Shown in pieces: positions 1 through 5,910 of a DNA stretch of 6,053 nt. The number at the start of each line of letters is the position of its first letter. The stretch's first letter is position 1. The stretch is from JBHENW01 sp046261875 (GTDB lineage: Bacteria > Acidobacteriota > Thermoanaerobaculia > UBA5066 > Gp7-AA6), in contig JBHENW010000072.1 of the NCBI GenBank assembly GCA_046261875.1, positions 1 through 6,053 on the forward strand, written 5' to 3'. Position numbers and translations under genes: made by a program. A model generated the notes under the pieces. The model was given only the letters and a program-made list of their open reading frames with translations, did not search any database and had not been told where the DNA came from.

Positions 1-730
1 CGTATGGAGTTCCCATGGTTGCCGAAATGAGCGTCAGGTTCCCGCCGACGAGTCGGGCGCGAGCGGTTCCCGGCGCGACGGTCCGCATGCGGAACTCGGG
101 GTTCAGCGGATCCTTTTCTTCCGGATTGGTGAGCGCGCCGAGCGGCTCGGGGATGAAGAGAGCTCTCTTCATGAGCTCCACCGTCCGCTCGGTCCAGCCG
201 CCGAGGGCGTTGGGCCCGTGGAAGGTGACGAGCCCGGTCTTCTTCCCGATCGCGAGGTGCAGGCCCGTGATGTCGGAGTAGCCGATCAGGATCTTCGGAT
301 TCCGCCGGATGAGCCCGTAGTCGAGCCGGCCGAGAAGCCGCGGGCTCCCGTATCCCCCCTGGATGGCGAAGATCGCCGCCACGCCGGTGTCGGCGAACAT
401 CGCGTGCAGGTCTTCGAGGCGCTCCTCTTCCGTGCCGGAGAGAAAACCGCGCCGCCCCCGGACGTGCTTTCCGAACCTCGGCTCGAGGCCGAGCCCGCGG
501 ATGCGCTCCGCGGCGTCATCGAGCCTCCAGAGGTCGAAGGTGTAGGACGCCGGAGCGACCAGGCCGACGACGTCTCCGGGCTTCAACGCCCGCGGCTTGA
601 TCGGTGCGCCGGCAGCCGACGGGGGCGCGACGGCCGTCCCGCGCCTCCGGGCCGGCTGCGCCGCCATGGCGCAGGCCGAGGCCGCGCCGAGAGTAGCCAG
701 CGCAAGAAAATCCCGCCGACTCGGAGTCAA
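1..730 (-). CDS. Tat-exported S66 family LD-carboxypeptidase-like protein (3' end beyond window)
   Basis: The frame is open for 243 codons from a TTG at 730 to the window edge. Residues 1-25 form a twin-arginine signal: SRRDFLALA at 4-12, a hydrophobic stretch, then Ala-rich sequence. Cys20 (ASAC) might be lipidated, but the lipobox is weak. A Pro/Ala/Arg-rich linker follows, then the S66 N-terminal domain: KPGDVVGLVAPAS, FAIQGGYGSPRLL, and IGYSDITGLHLAI with the expected nucleophile Ser152 (codon 275-277). FHGPNA and LVGGNLTLISATMGTPY come next. In this family (LdcA, MccF) the catalytic Glu and His lie further C-terminal, outside the window. LdcA trims the terminal D-Ala from peptidoglycan tetrapeptides in the cytosol, whereas this protein looks exported. 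TTG is chosen because it alone captures the whole Tat motif and has AGGA 8 bases upstream. The gene follows the receptor gene after 53 bases, probably in one operon. The family call is firm; substrate and LdcA-versus-MccF role are unknown. Confidence 0.9.
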   Translation of the reverse strand, partial: MTPSRRDFLALATLGAASACAMAAQPARRRGTAVAPPSAAGAPIKPRALKPGDVVGLVAPASYTFDLWRLDDAAERIRGLGLEPRFGKHVRGRRGFLSGTEEERLEDLHAMFADTGVAAIFAIQGGYGSPRLLGRLDYGLIRRNPKILIGYSDITGLHLAIGKKTGLVTFHGPNALGGWTERTVELMKRALFIPEPLGALTNPEEKDPLNPEFRMRTVAPGTARARLVGGNLTLISATMGTPY

Positions 731-779
731 TCGTGCATTCCTGCATCTTTCGATCCGAAAAATGCAATATGCACGATTG
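728..779 (-). promoter_or_regulatory. Intercistronic hairpin covering the S66 gene start
   Basis: The arms CAATCGTGCAT (728-738) and ATGCACGATTG (769-779) are perfect 11-base inverse complements. Inside them TGCAT (742-746) pairs with ATGCA (762-766), and TTTCG (748-752) pairs with CGAAA (756-760) around a 3-base loop. The structure starts 4 bases after the receptor stop codon. On the minus-strand transcript it places the TTG start of the S66 gene in the last three pairs of the stem and the AGGA ribosome-binding site at an internal bulge. It could control translation of the second cistron, affect mRNA processing or stability, or be a copy of a dispersed palindromic repeat. The structure is read directly; its function is inferred. 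Confidence 0.6.
739..742 (-). promoter_or_regulatory. Ribosome binding site of the S66 gene
   Basis: On the minus strand AGGA lies 8 bases before the TTG at 730. It supports a TTG start that includes the complete twin-arginine motif. It overlaps the internal bulge of the 728-779 hairpin. Confidence 0.5.
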
Positions 780-783
780 GCCC

Positions 784-3669
784 CTAAAAACTGATGCGGG
801 CGCCGAGCTGGATGCGGCGCGGGTCCGCGACGCGCGTGATCCTCCCGAACTGCGGGTTGGGAGTGAGCTGCGCGTTGAGAAACTGCACGTTGTTGACCTC
901 GAGGACGATCTCCTCGTTGAAGACGTTGAAAACCTCGAAGATCCCCTCGAGCGTGACCGGCCCGAGCCCGAAACCCTTGGCGACCCGCACGTCCACGTTG
1001 ACGTAGGAATCGAGCTCTCCGCTGTTGCGGGAGACGCCGGCGGGCCGGTCCGACAGAGCGTCGCCGTTGGCGTTGCGGTCGAAGCCGGCGAGGATGTTGA
1101 AGGGCCGGCCGTCCACGTAGTCCGCGATCGTGGAGAAGGTCCAGCCGCGCGCCCACCAGCCCAGGCCCGTCTGGCGCGACGTCGTGTAGATCGCGGACAC
1201 CGTCGCCTTGTGCTTGGGGATGTGGAGAGACGGCCCGCGCTCGTCTTCCGGGTTCAAGGGATCCTGCAGGCGGAACTCGGTGAGCCAGTCGATGTAGTCG
1301 TCTTCGGAGTCGGCGTAGGTGTAAAAGGCCGAGGCCTCGAACGGCCCGCCGATCCGCGTCTGCAGGCCCACGGTCACGCCGTCGTACCAGGTGTTCCCGT
1401 TGGCCCCGTACTGAAAGATGTCGGAAAAAGCCGGGTTGGGCCGGATGTTGGGAGCGGTGACGATCGGGTTGATGTTGTTCGCGACGAAGATGTTCTTGCC
1501 GCGGGCGTGGAGGTAATCCACGTTGAAGAGCAGCCTGCCGCCAAGCTCCGCCTCGAAGCCGATCGTCGCCTGGTCCGTGTAGGCGCTGTCGAACTCGGCG
1601 CAGCCCTCGATGTCGAGCGGCGGCGTCTCCGTTTCGCACCCCTCCGGCCGCAGCACGGTCAGAGGCACGATGGACGTTCCGGCGTCGGCTTCCGTCGCGA
1701 AACGGCGGCCGGGAAGGCGCCAGGGGACCGTCGGCGATGGACCTCCGAGGATCGTGCGCACGATGGTCTTGACCTGAACGCCGTCCTGGATCGCCACGGC
1801 GAACATCGGGCCGAGGGACGCGACGCCGTAGAAACGGCCGGCGCCACCGCGGACGCGCCACGCGTCGCCGCCCGCCCAGGAGAAGGAGAGCCGGGGCGCC
1901 CAGTTGTCCGAATCGGTCGGGAACGGTTCGATCGGGTCCTCGTGGTCGTAGCGCACGCCCAGACGCAGCAGGAAGCTCTCCGTGAAGTTCCACTCCCCCT
2001 GGACGAATACTCCGACCTGGTTCGTCTCGCCGGAGCCGACGGGGTCGCCGAATCCCTGCGCGAAAGCCTGCGGCACGCCGGCGCCGAACGCTTGGAGAGC
2101 CGTCAGGCCGCCGGGCGGGAGCCCGGGGATCCCGGGCGGCAGCGCGCCGAACTGGTAGAGCGCCGCGAACTGCAGCGGCAGGCTCCCTTCGAAGTCGGTG
2201 TGGGTGTAATCGATGCCGGCTTTGTAAGTGCTGCGCCCCTGGAAGAAGGAAACGGCGTCGAAGAGCTGCGTCACCTGCGTGTCGCGGGGCTGCGGCAGGA
2301 AGCGCTGCGTGCCGAACGTCGCTACGCCCAGGATGGTGACCTGCGGGCTGCGGTTCGGGTCGAGCGACTCGAGCCGGTGCTGCCGGTCGGAGTAGAGCAG
2401 GCGCAGCTCGTTGGAAAGATTGGCGGAAAACACTGAGGTGCCGGTCAGGGCGACGGCCGTGTCCTCGATGTCGCGCACCCCGCCGTTGCTCCGCGCGACG
2501 AGCCCTCCCCAGCTCTGCTGGTTCTCGTCGGTCTCCTCCGAGTAGGTCCCCCGCAGCGCGAAGGTGTGGCTGGAGTGCGGGACCAGGTCGAGCTTGAAGA
2601 GATAGTTCGTCCTCTCGCGGTCGAAAGGCACGACGCCGTTCTGGACGTCGAAGCCCGCGCCGGCGATGACCGCCACGGCGGCATCCGGGATCGTGACTAT
2701 GTTCGCATCGGACACGTCCAGCCGCTCGGCCGCTCCGAAGAAGAACAGGCGGTCGCGCAGGATCGGCCCGCCGAAGCTCGCTCCGTACTGGTTCTGCTCG
2801 AAGGGCGTCTTATTGGAGTCGGGGAAGACGTCCGAAGGATCCACCGCCGGATCGTCGACGTCCCGGAGCAAATGACTCTCTTCGGACAGGCTGTCGTCCC
2901 GGAAGAAGTAAAAGGCGGACCCGTGCACGTCGTTGGAGCCCGACCGCGTCACGATGTTGATGATCCCGCCCGCGGTCTTGCCGTACTCGGAGTTGAAGGG
3001 GCTCTGCACGACCTGGTACTCCTGGACCGCCTCCTGGGAGAACGTCGAGCGCACGGAGCCGACGGCCGAGTCGTTGTTGTCCAGGCCGTCTACGACGACG
3101 TTGTTGTAGCGGGGACTCTGGCCGTTGATCGAGAGTCCCGAGGTCGATGCCGCCCCGCTCTGCGGCCCCCGCTCCTGCGTGACCCCGGGGGTCGTCAGGG
3201 CGAAGTCCAGGAAGTTCCTCTGGTTGATGGGGAGGCTCTGGATCTTCGTCTCGCCGATCGTCTTGGAAAGGTCGGTGGACGTCGGATCGATCAGACCGGC
3301 TTCCGCGGAGACGGTCACCGACTCGGTCACGGGGGAGACGCGCATGCTCACGTCGATCGGCGTCGAGGACCCCAGCGTGACACGCACCTCCGGCAACTGC
3401 ACCGGCTGGAATCCCGACAGGGAGGCCGCCACGCGATAGCGCCCGGGCGGGAGCAGCCGCAGAACGAAGCCTCCGTCCGCCTGGGAGGTGTCGCTGCGTA
3501 AGAGGCCGGTCTCGTTGCTCGTCGCCGACACCGTCACGCCGGGCAGCGCCGACCCGGACTCGTCGATGACCTTTCCCCGGATATCGCCGGTCGTCGTTCC
3601 GGTGGCCTGCGCGAGCAGGACGGTGGTGCACCCACCAAGGATTGCGGCAGCCAGGTAGCGTCTCAGCAC
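784..3669 (-). CDS. Oar-like TonB-dependent outer-membrane receptor with carboxypeptidase-regulatory-like domain
   Basis: The product is 961 residues from a GTG start. A signal peptide (LRRYLAAAILGG, cleavage likely after LLAQA) leads into a beta-sandwich carboxypeptidase-regulatory-like domain at about 25-105 (GDIRGKVIDESGSALPGVTV, LPPGRYRV). A plug domain follows at about 115-240, with LPINQRNFLDFALTTPGV, SINGQSPRYNNVVVDGLDNN, QEYQVVQSPFNSEYGKTAGG and INIVTRSGSN. The rest is a long beta-barrel with alternating aromatic strands (FVQGEWNFTESFLLRLGVRY; WAPRLSFSW) and a C-terminal Phe (LGARISF), the usual outer-membrane assembly signal. No clear TonB box is visible. Such proteins import large or scarce substrates using TonB energy; the substrate cannot be told here. 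An ATG at 3702 would add 11 residues but has no ribosome-binding site, whereas GTG 3669 has GGAGG 9 bases upstream. Two cysteines 12 residues apart (codons 1600-1602 and 1636-1638) may staple a surface loop. Confidence 0.92.
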   Translation of the reverse strand: MLRRYLAAAILGGCTTVLLAQATGTTTGDIRGKVIDESGSALPGVTVSATSNETGLLRSDTSQADGGFVLRLLPPGRYRVAASLSGFQPVQLPEVRVTLGSSTPIDVSMRVSPVTESVTVSAEAGLIDPTSTDLSKTIGETKIQSLPINQRNFLDFALTTPGVTQERGPQSGAASTSGLSINGQSPRYNNVVVDGLDNNDSAVGSVRSTFSQEAVQEYQVVQSPFNSEYGKTAGGIINIVTRSGSNDVHGSAFYFFRDDSLSEESHLLRDVDDPAVDPSDVFPDSNKTPFEQNQYGASFGGPILRDRLFFFGAAERLDVSDANIVTIPDAAVAVIAGAGFDVQNGVVPFDRERTNYLFKLDLVPHSSHTFALRGTYSEETDENQQSWGGLVARSNGGVRDIEDTAVALTGTSVFSANLSNELRLLYSDRQHRLESLDPNRSPQVTILGVATFGTQRFLPQPRDTQVTQLFDAVSFFQGRSTYKAGIDYTHTDFEGSLPLQFAALYQFGALPPGIPGLPPGGLTALQAFGAGVPQAFAQGFGDPVGSGETNQVGVFVQGEWNFTESFLLRLGVRYDHEDPIEPFPTDSDNWAPRLSFSWAGGDAWRVRGGAGRFYGVASLGPMFAVAIQDGVQVKTIVRTILGGPSPTVPWRLPGRRFATEADAGTSIVPLTVLRPEGCETETPPLDIEGCAEFDSAYTDQATIGFEAELGGRLLFNVDYLHARGKNIFVANNINPIVTAPNIRPNPAFSDIFQYGANGNTWYDGVTVGLQTRIGGPFEASAFYTYADSEDDYIDWLTEFRLQDPLNPEDERGPSLHIPKHKATVSAIYTTSRQTGLGWWARGWTFSTIADYVDGRPFNILAGFDRNANGDALSDRPAGVSRNSGELDSYVNVDVRVAKGFGLGPVTLEGIFEVFNVFNEEIVLEVNNVQFLNAQLTPNPQFGRITRVADPRRIQLGARISF

Positions 3670-3678
3670 GGCTTTCTT

Positions 3679-3683
3679 CCTCC
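3679..3683 (-). promoter_or_regulatory. Ribosome binding site of the receptor gene (decides the GTG start)
   Basis: GGAGG on the minus strand sits 9 bases before GTG 3669. It lies inside the reading frame that would start at ATG 3702, which itself has only GC-rich sequence without a Shine-Dalgarno match upstream. This favours the shorter protein with a compact signal peptide. Confidence 0.65.
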
Positions 3684-3785
3684 CGCGGCGCAACGGCGCC
3701 ATGGGGCGCCGCGCGCAGACTTTTTCAACGCGAATCCCGGACTCGGCGGTAATGCTAGCTCAGCCCGCGATCGGCCGGACCGGCT

Positions 3786-3789
3786 AGGA
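3786..3789 (+). promoter_or_regulatory. Ribosome binding site of the PhoD-like gene
   Basis: AGGA lies 7 bases upstream of GTG 3797. It supports this start, which gives an N-terminal lipoprotein-type signal. It is also inside the right arm of the 3768-3792 inverted repeat. Confidence 0.5.
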
Positions 3790-3796
3790 TCGGGTC

Positions 3797-4948
3797 GTGC
3801 GGAGAATCCTCTCTCTGCTTCCCGTCCTTCTCCTGTCGGGCGCATGCGCGTCCGATCCGGGGGGTCCGGCGTCGCCCTCCCTGCCCGGGTTACGGTCCGG
3901 ACCGATGCGCGGCTATGCGGAGCTGACCGAGGCATCGCTCTGGCTTCAGACGACCGGCCCGGCGGAGGTTCGCGTCCGGTACTGGCCGGCCGGCTACCCC
4001 GACCAGGCCGTCACGAGCGCAGCCGCCACGGCCACGGAGGCGAGCGCGTGGACCGCGCAGTTCCGGCTTCCCGGGCTTAGGCCGGGGACGCGGTACGAAT
4101 ACGAACTGCTGATGGGATCCGGTCCCCCGCTGCGGCAACCGGACTGGGCGTTCGTCACCCAACCTTTCTGGCAGTACCGCAATCCGCCTCCACCTTTCAC
4201 GGTGGCGATCGGGTCCTGCTTCTTCGCGAACGATCCGATCTCCGACCGCCCCGGAGAGCCGTACGGCCGGAGTCCCGAGATCTTCGAGCGGATCGCCGAG
4301 AAGCGGCCCGACCTCATGCTCTGGCTCGGCGACAACGTGTACTACCGCGAGCCGGACTTCGGCAGCCCGGCCGCGCTGCGCGAGCGCAACGCGAAGGCCC
4401 GGGAAGAGCCGCGCCTGCGGAAGCTTTTGGCCGCGAGCAGCCACTACGCGATCTGGGACGACCACGACTTCGGCCCGAACAACGCGGTCTGGACGTACCG
4501 CTACGCGGCGGCGGCCGAAGAGGCGTTCCGGCTGTACTGGTCCAATCCCACCTACGGCCTCCCCGGCGCGCGCGGCATCTTCGGACAGTTCTCCTGGGCC
4601 GACGTGGATTTCTTCCTGCTCGACGATCGGACCTACCGGACCCCGGAGAACGCCGCGGACGCCAGGTCCCGCCGGATGCTCGGGGCCGAGCAGATGCGGT
4701 GGCTCGAGGACGCGCTCCTCGCCAGCGAAGCGCCATTCAAAATCATCGCCAGCGGGAACCAGATCCTGAACGCCCGCGCCGAGATCGATACGCTGCTGCC
4801 GTACCCAGCGGAGCACCGGGAGCTGATGGACTGGATCACGTCGAACGGGATTCCGAGGGTCGTGTTCCTGAGCGGAGACAAGCACCACGCGGAGCTGATC
4901 CGGCAGACCCCGCGGGGCTTCTACACGCTCTACGACTTCACCTCCTAA
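3797..4948 (+). CDS. PhoD-like metallophosphatase lipoprotein, prematurely stopped
   Basis: The product is 383 residues from GTG. Residues 1-17 are a lipoprotein-type signal (LLPVLLLSGAC, Cys17 the likely lipid site), suggesting membrane anchoring on the periplasmic side. An Ig-like PhoD N-terminal domain spans about 35-122. The metallophosphatase domain follows: AIGSC (Cys141), LWLGDNVYY (Asp179, Tyr182), YAIWDDHDFGPNN (221-224), DFFLLDDRTYR (271-281) and VVFLSGDKHHAEL (Asp361, His363, His364). These are the family's metal-binding and active-site motifs, so the catalytic centre is encoded in full. PhoD enzymes hydrolyse phosphodiesters and monoesters; this substrate is unknown. The stop TAA (4946-4948) falls within the conserved TSSPLTSG motif, where a serine is expected. 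Coding similarity continues in frame (PLTSGLWLDKG) and then in a shifted frame to TGA 5205-5207. The intact protein would be about 469 residues. Either a decaying gene, a sequencing error or readthrough. Confidence 0.88.
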   Translation: MRRILSLLPVLLLSGACASDPGGPASPSLPGLRSGPMRGYAELTEASLWLQTTGPAEVRVRYWPAGYPDQAVTSAAATATEASAWTAQFRLPGLRPGTRYEYELLMGSGPPLRQPDWAFVTQPFWQYRNPPPPFTVAIGSCFFANDPISDRPGEPYGRSPEIFERIAEKRPDLMLWLGDNVYYREPDFGSPAALRERNAKAREEPRLRKLLAASSHYAIWDDHDFGPNNAVWTYRYAAAAEEAFRLYWSNPTYGLPGARGIFGQFSWADVDFFLLDDRTYRTPENAADARSRRMLGAEQMRWLEDALLASEAPFKIIASGNQILNARAEIDTLLPYPAEHRELMDWITSNGIPRVVFLSGDKHHAELIRQTPRGFYTLYDFTS

Positions 4949-5207
4949 CCGCTGACGAGCGGGTTGTGGCTCGACAAAGGGGAAGAGGAGAACCCGCAGC
5001 GGGTCGCCGGGACCCTCGTGCTCGACGACGCGAACTTCGGACTTCTCAAGTTCTCGGGACCCTGCAACGACCGGGTCCTGACGCTGGAGACCTGGGAAGG
5101 GCGTCCTGCGGTGGACCCACACGGTGCGCGCGCGCGACCTGCTGCCTCCCGGCACGCCCGCCAACCGGGACACCGGTCACCCGGGCTGCCGCTGGCTCAA
5201 GAAGTGA
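4949..5207 (+). pseudogene. Detached 3' part of the PhoD-like gene (after in-frame TAA, with a frameshift)
   Basis: After the TAA the same frame reads PLTSGLWLDKGEEENPQ, then VAGTLVLDDANFGLLKFSG and VLTLETWEG, the expected C-terminal strands of the phosphatase. At GGG 5099-5101 the frame must move by +1, as if one G were extra. It then reads VLRWTHTVRARDLLPPGTP and continues to HPGCRWLKK before TGA 5205-5207. Without the shift the frame becomes Pro/Ala/Arg-rich and ends at 5225-5227, typical of out-of-frame GC-rich sequence. The TTG at 4964 is unlikely to be a true start. About 86 residues are lost from the truncated protein. The in-frame continuation is strong; the frameshift is good but rests on my reading of protein likeness. 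Confidence 0.7.
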
Positions 5208-5671
5208 CGCCGGCCTCCCGCGCGTAATTCGCTTCCGCGCGCCAGCTCTTCCTTCCCCTCCGGCCACATGTTGACCATCCGGATGCGCAGCGCGTCGGGG
5301 CGCGGCGTGACCTCGATTCGCCAGCCCCAGTCCGGTCCCGGAGGCGCCGCGTAGGAGCCGGTGAAGGCCAGCGCCTTTCCGTCGGTCGAGGGACCCGCGC
5401 ACGACATGACTTTGTCGCTCATGTGCCACGTGTCTGCCCACTGCGCGGTGACCCGATTCGCCTCTTGCTCGAACCCGATCAACATTGTGCCCTCCTGCGG
5501 CTTGCCCTGATAGCCCCAGGTGTAATCGAGGCGGACGAAGCGGCCGTTCAAGACTGGCGTGACCGTGGCGGTCCCCGGCGACTCGTCCGGCCCGCCGGTG
5601 TCGGGGTCGTGCAGGGCGTTTCGGCCGCGCCACCGCCCGGCGCACGCGGATAGTCCATCCAGAACAGTCAA
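5177..5671 (-). CDS. DUF1579-type protein, probably frameshifted at its 3' end
   Basis: The product is 164 residues as read. It begins TVLDGLSACAGRWRGRNAL, followed by HDPDTGGPDESPGTATV, LNGRFVRLDYTWGYQGKPQE, IGFEQEANRVTAQWADTWHM, SYAAPPGPDWGWRIEV and MVNMWPEGKEELA. This order (short start, G-x-W-x-G, a long antiparallel beta protein) resembles DUF1579, a small family of unknown function. No signal peptide or membrane segment is seen, so it is probably cytoplasmic. TTG 5671 is chosen because GGGAGG lies 6 bases upstream and the domain starts at once; the open frame continues upstream without protein-like sequence. After Ala144 the frame turns into a Gly/Arg-rich tail ending at 5177. Dropping one base near 5239 gives AEANYAREAGVTS and a stop at 5197-5199, a more natural end of 157 residues. 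Family assignment is from memory of the motif pattern. Confidence 0.8.
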   Translation of the reverse strand: MTVLDGLSACAGRWRGRNALHDPDTGGPDESPGTATVTPVLNGRFVRLDYTWGYQGKPQEGTMLIGFEQEANRVTAQWADTWHMSDKVMSCAGPSTDGKALAFTGSYAAPPGPDWGWRIEVTPRPDALRIRMVNMWPEGKEELARGSELRAGGRRHFLSQRQPG

Positions 5672-5677
5672 TCGGTG

Positions 5678-5683
5678 CCTCCC
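5678..5683 (-). promoter_or_regulatory. Ribosome binding site of the DUF1579-type gene (decides the TTG start)
   Basis: GGGAGG on the minus strand lies 6 bases before TTG 5671. It is the strongest Shine-Dalgarno match in the window and places the start exactly where family-like sequence begins. Confidence 0.7.
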
Positions 5684-5723
5684 GGTGTTAGCCGGCGATG
5701 TTGAAAGCAGACGGGGTTTCTCC

Positions 5724-5739
5724 TCGAAGCTTACTTCGA
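5724..5739. repeat. Small inverted repeat (6-base arms)
   Basis: TCGAAG (5724-5729) and CTTCGA (5734-5739) are separated by 4 bases. The hairpin lies 53 bases upstream of the DUF1579-type start, in its probable mRNA leader. On the plus strand a T-rich stretch follows, but it has no long U tract, so a terminator call is not supported. Confidence 0.4.
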
Positions 5740-5858
5740 CCCTGTTTTCTCGTCGGTTTCCTGTTTCTTTCCGCGGCCCATGGGGGCAGGGCTCGAAGAT
5801 TCGTCGTTGACGATGACGAGCGACCCCGGCGACCACATCGGTGGGGGCCGGATGCCCG

Positions 5859-5896
5859 GGTTCGAGGATTCCTTCGAGGCCCGGCAGCCTCGAACC
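5859..5896. repeat. Two competing hairpins sharing one arm
   Basis: CCTCGAACC (5888-5896) is the inverse complement of GGTTCGAGG (5859-5867), giving a 9-base stem with a 20-base loop. Inside that loop TTCGAGGC (5873-5880) pairs with GCCTCGAA (5887-5894), giving an 8-base stem with a 6-base loop. The two stems use the same right arm and cannot form together. On the minus strand the element begins 14 bases after the stop codon at 5911-5913, where a 3' end structure would sit, but no T tract follows. Confidence 0.45.
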
Positions 5897-5910
5897 GCGG
5901 AAAGCCCCCG

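Larger units (their letters stand above)
3670..3796. promoter_or_regulatory. Divergent intergenic region between receptor and phosphatase genes
   Basis: These 127 bases separate two divergent starts (GTG 3669 minus, GTG 3797 plus), so promoters for both should lie here. I see no convincing -35/-10 pair. The least GC-rich patch is 3721-3760, with a T run at 3720-3725, TAATGCT at 3750-3756 and the palindrome GCTAGC at 3754-3759. An inverted repeat at 3768-3792 abuts the plus-strand gene: CGATC, GCCGG, A, CCGGC, TAG, GATCG. That the region is regulatory follows from geometry; no regulator can be named. Confidence 0.45.
5672..5910. other. Intergenic region upstream of the DUF1579-type gene
   Basis: These 239 bases separate two minus-strand genes. 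No known RNA or protein family is recognised. The part at 5735-5775 is purine-rich on the minus strand (several AAA and GAAA runs) and less GC-rich than its surroundings. TCGA-cored words recur at 5724, 5735, 5792, 5861, 5873 and 5889, and form the inverted repeats listed separately. One small minus-strand frame, ATG 5838 to TAA 5731-5733 (35 codons), has GC-rich third positions and a hydrophilic product (ESSSPAPMGRGKKQETDEK) but no ribosome-binding site. I do not call it a gene. A promoter for the DUF1579-type gene is expected here but not seen. Confidence 0.5.

Noticed and set aside
2100..2150. Palindromic CCCGGG-rich stretch inside the receptor gene
   Set aside because: It is explained by codons for a Pro/Gly-rich loop (PPGIPGLPPGG) in a GC-rich gene, so no separate element is needed.
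733..2436. Long plus-strand open frame of 567 codons opposite the receptor gene
   Set aside because: Its product is Arg/Val/Asp-rich and repetitive, without domains. It is the antisense shadow of a GC-rich gene whose minus-strand reading has clear receptor motifs throughout.
3890..5173. Long minus-strand open frame of 427 codons opposite the PhoD-like gene
   Set aside because: Its product is Arg/Pro/Val-rich without recognisable motifs. The plus strand encodes metallophosphatase motifs across the same region.
4964..5227. Separate small plus-strand gene starting at TTG 4964
   Set aside because: It is in frame with the PhoD-like gene and continues its conserved C-terminal motif (PLTSGLW), so it is better read as the tail of the interrupted gene.
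5859..5896. GGTTCGA words resembling the T-arm of a tRNA
   Set aside because: No 5-base T stem around a 7-base loop, no acceptor stem and no anticodon arm could be built on either strand.
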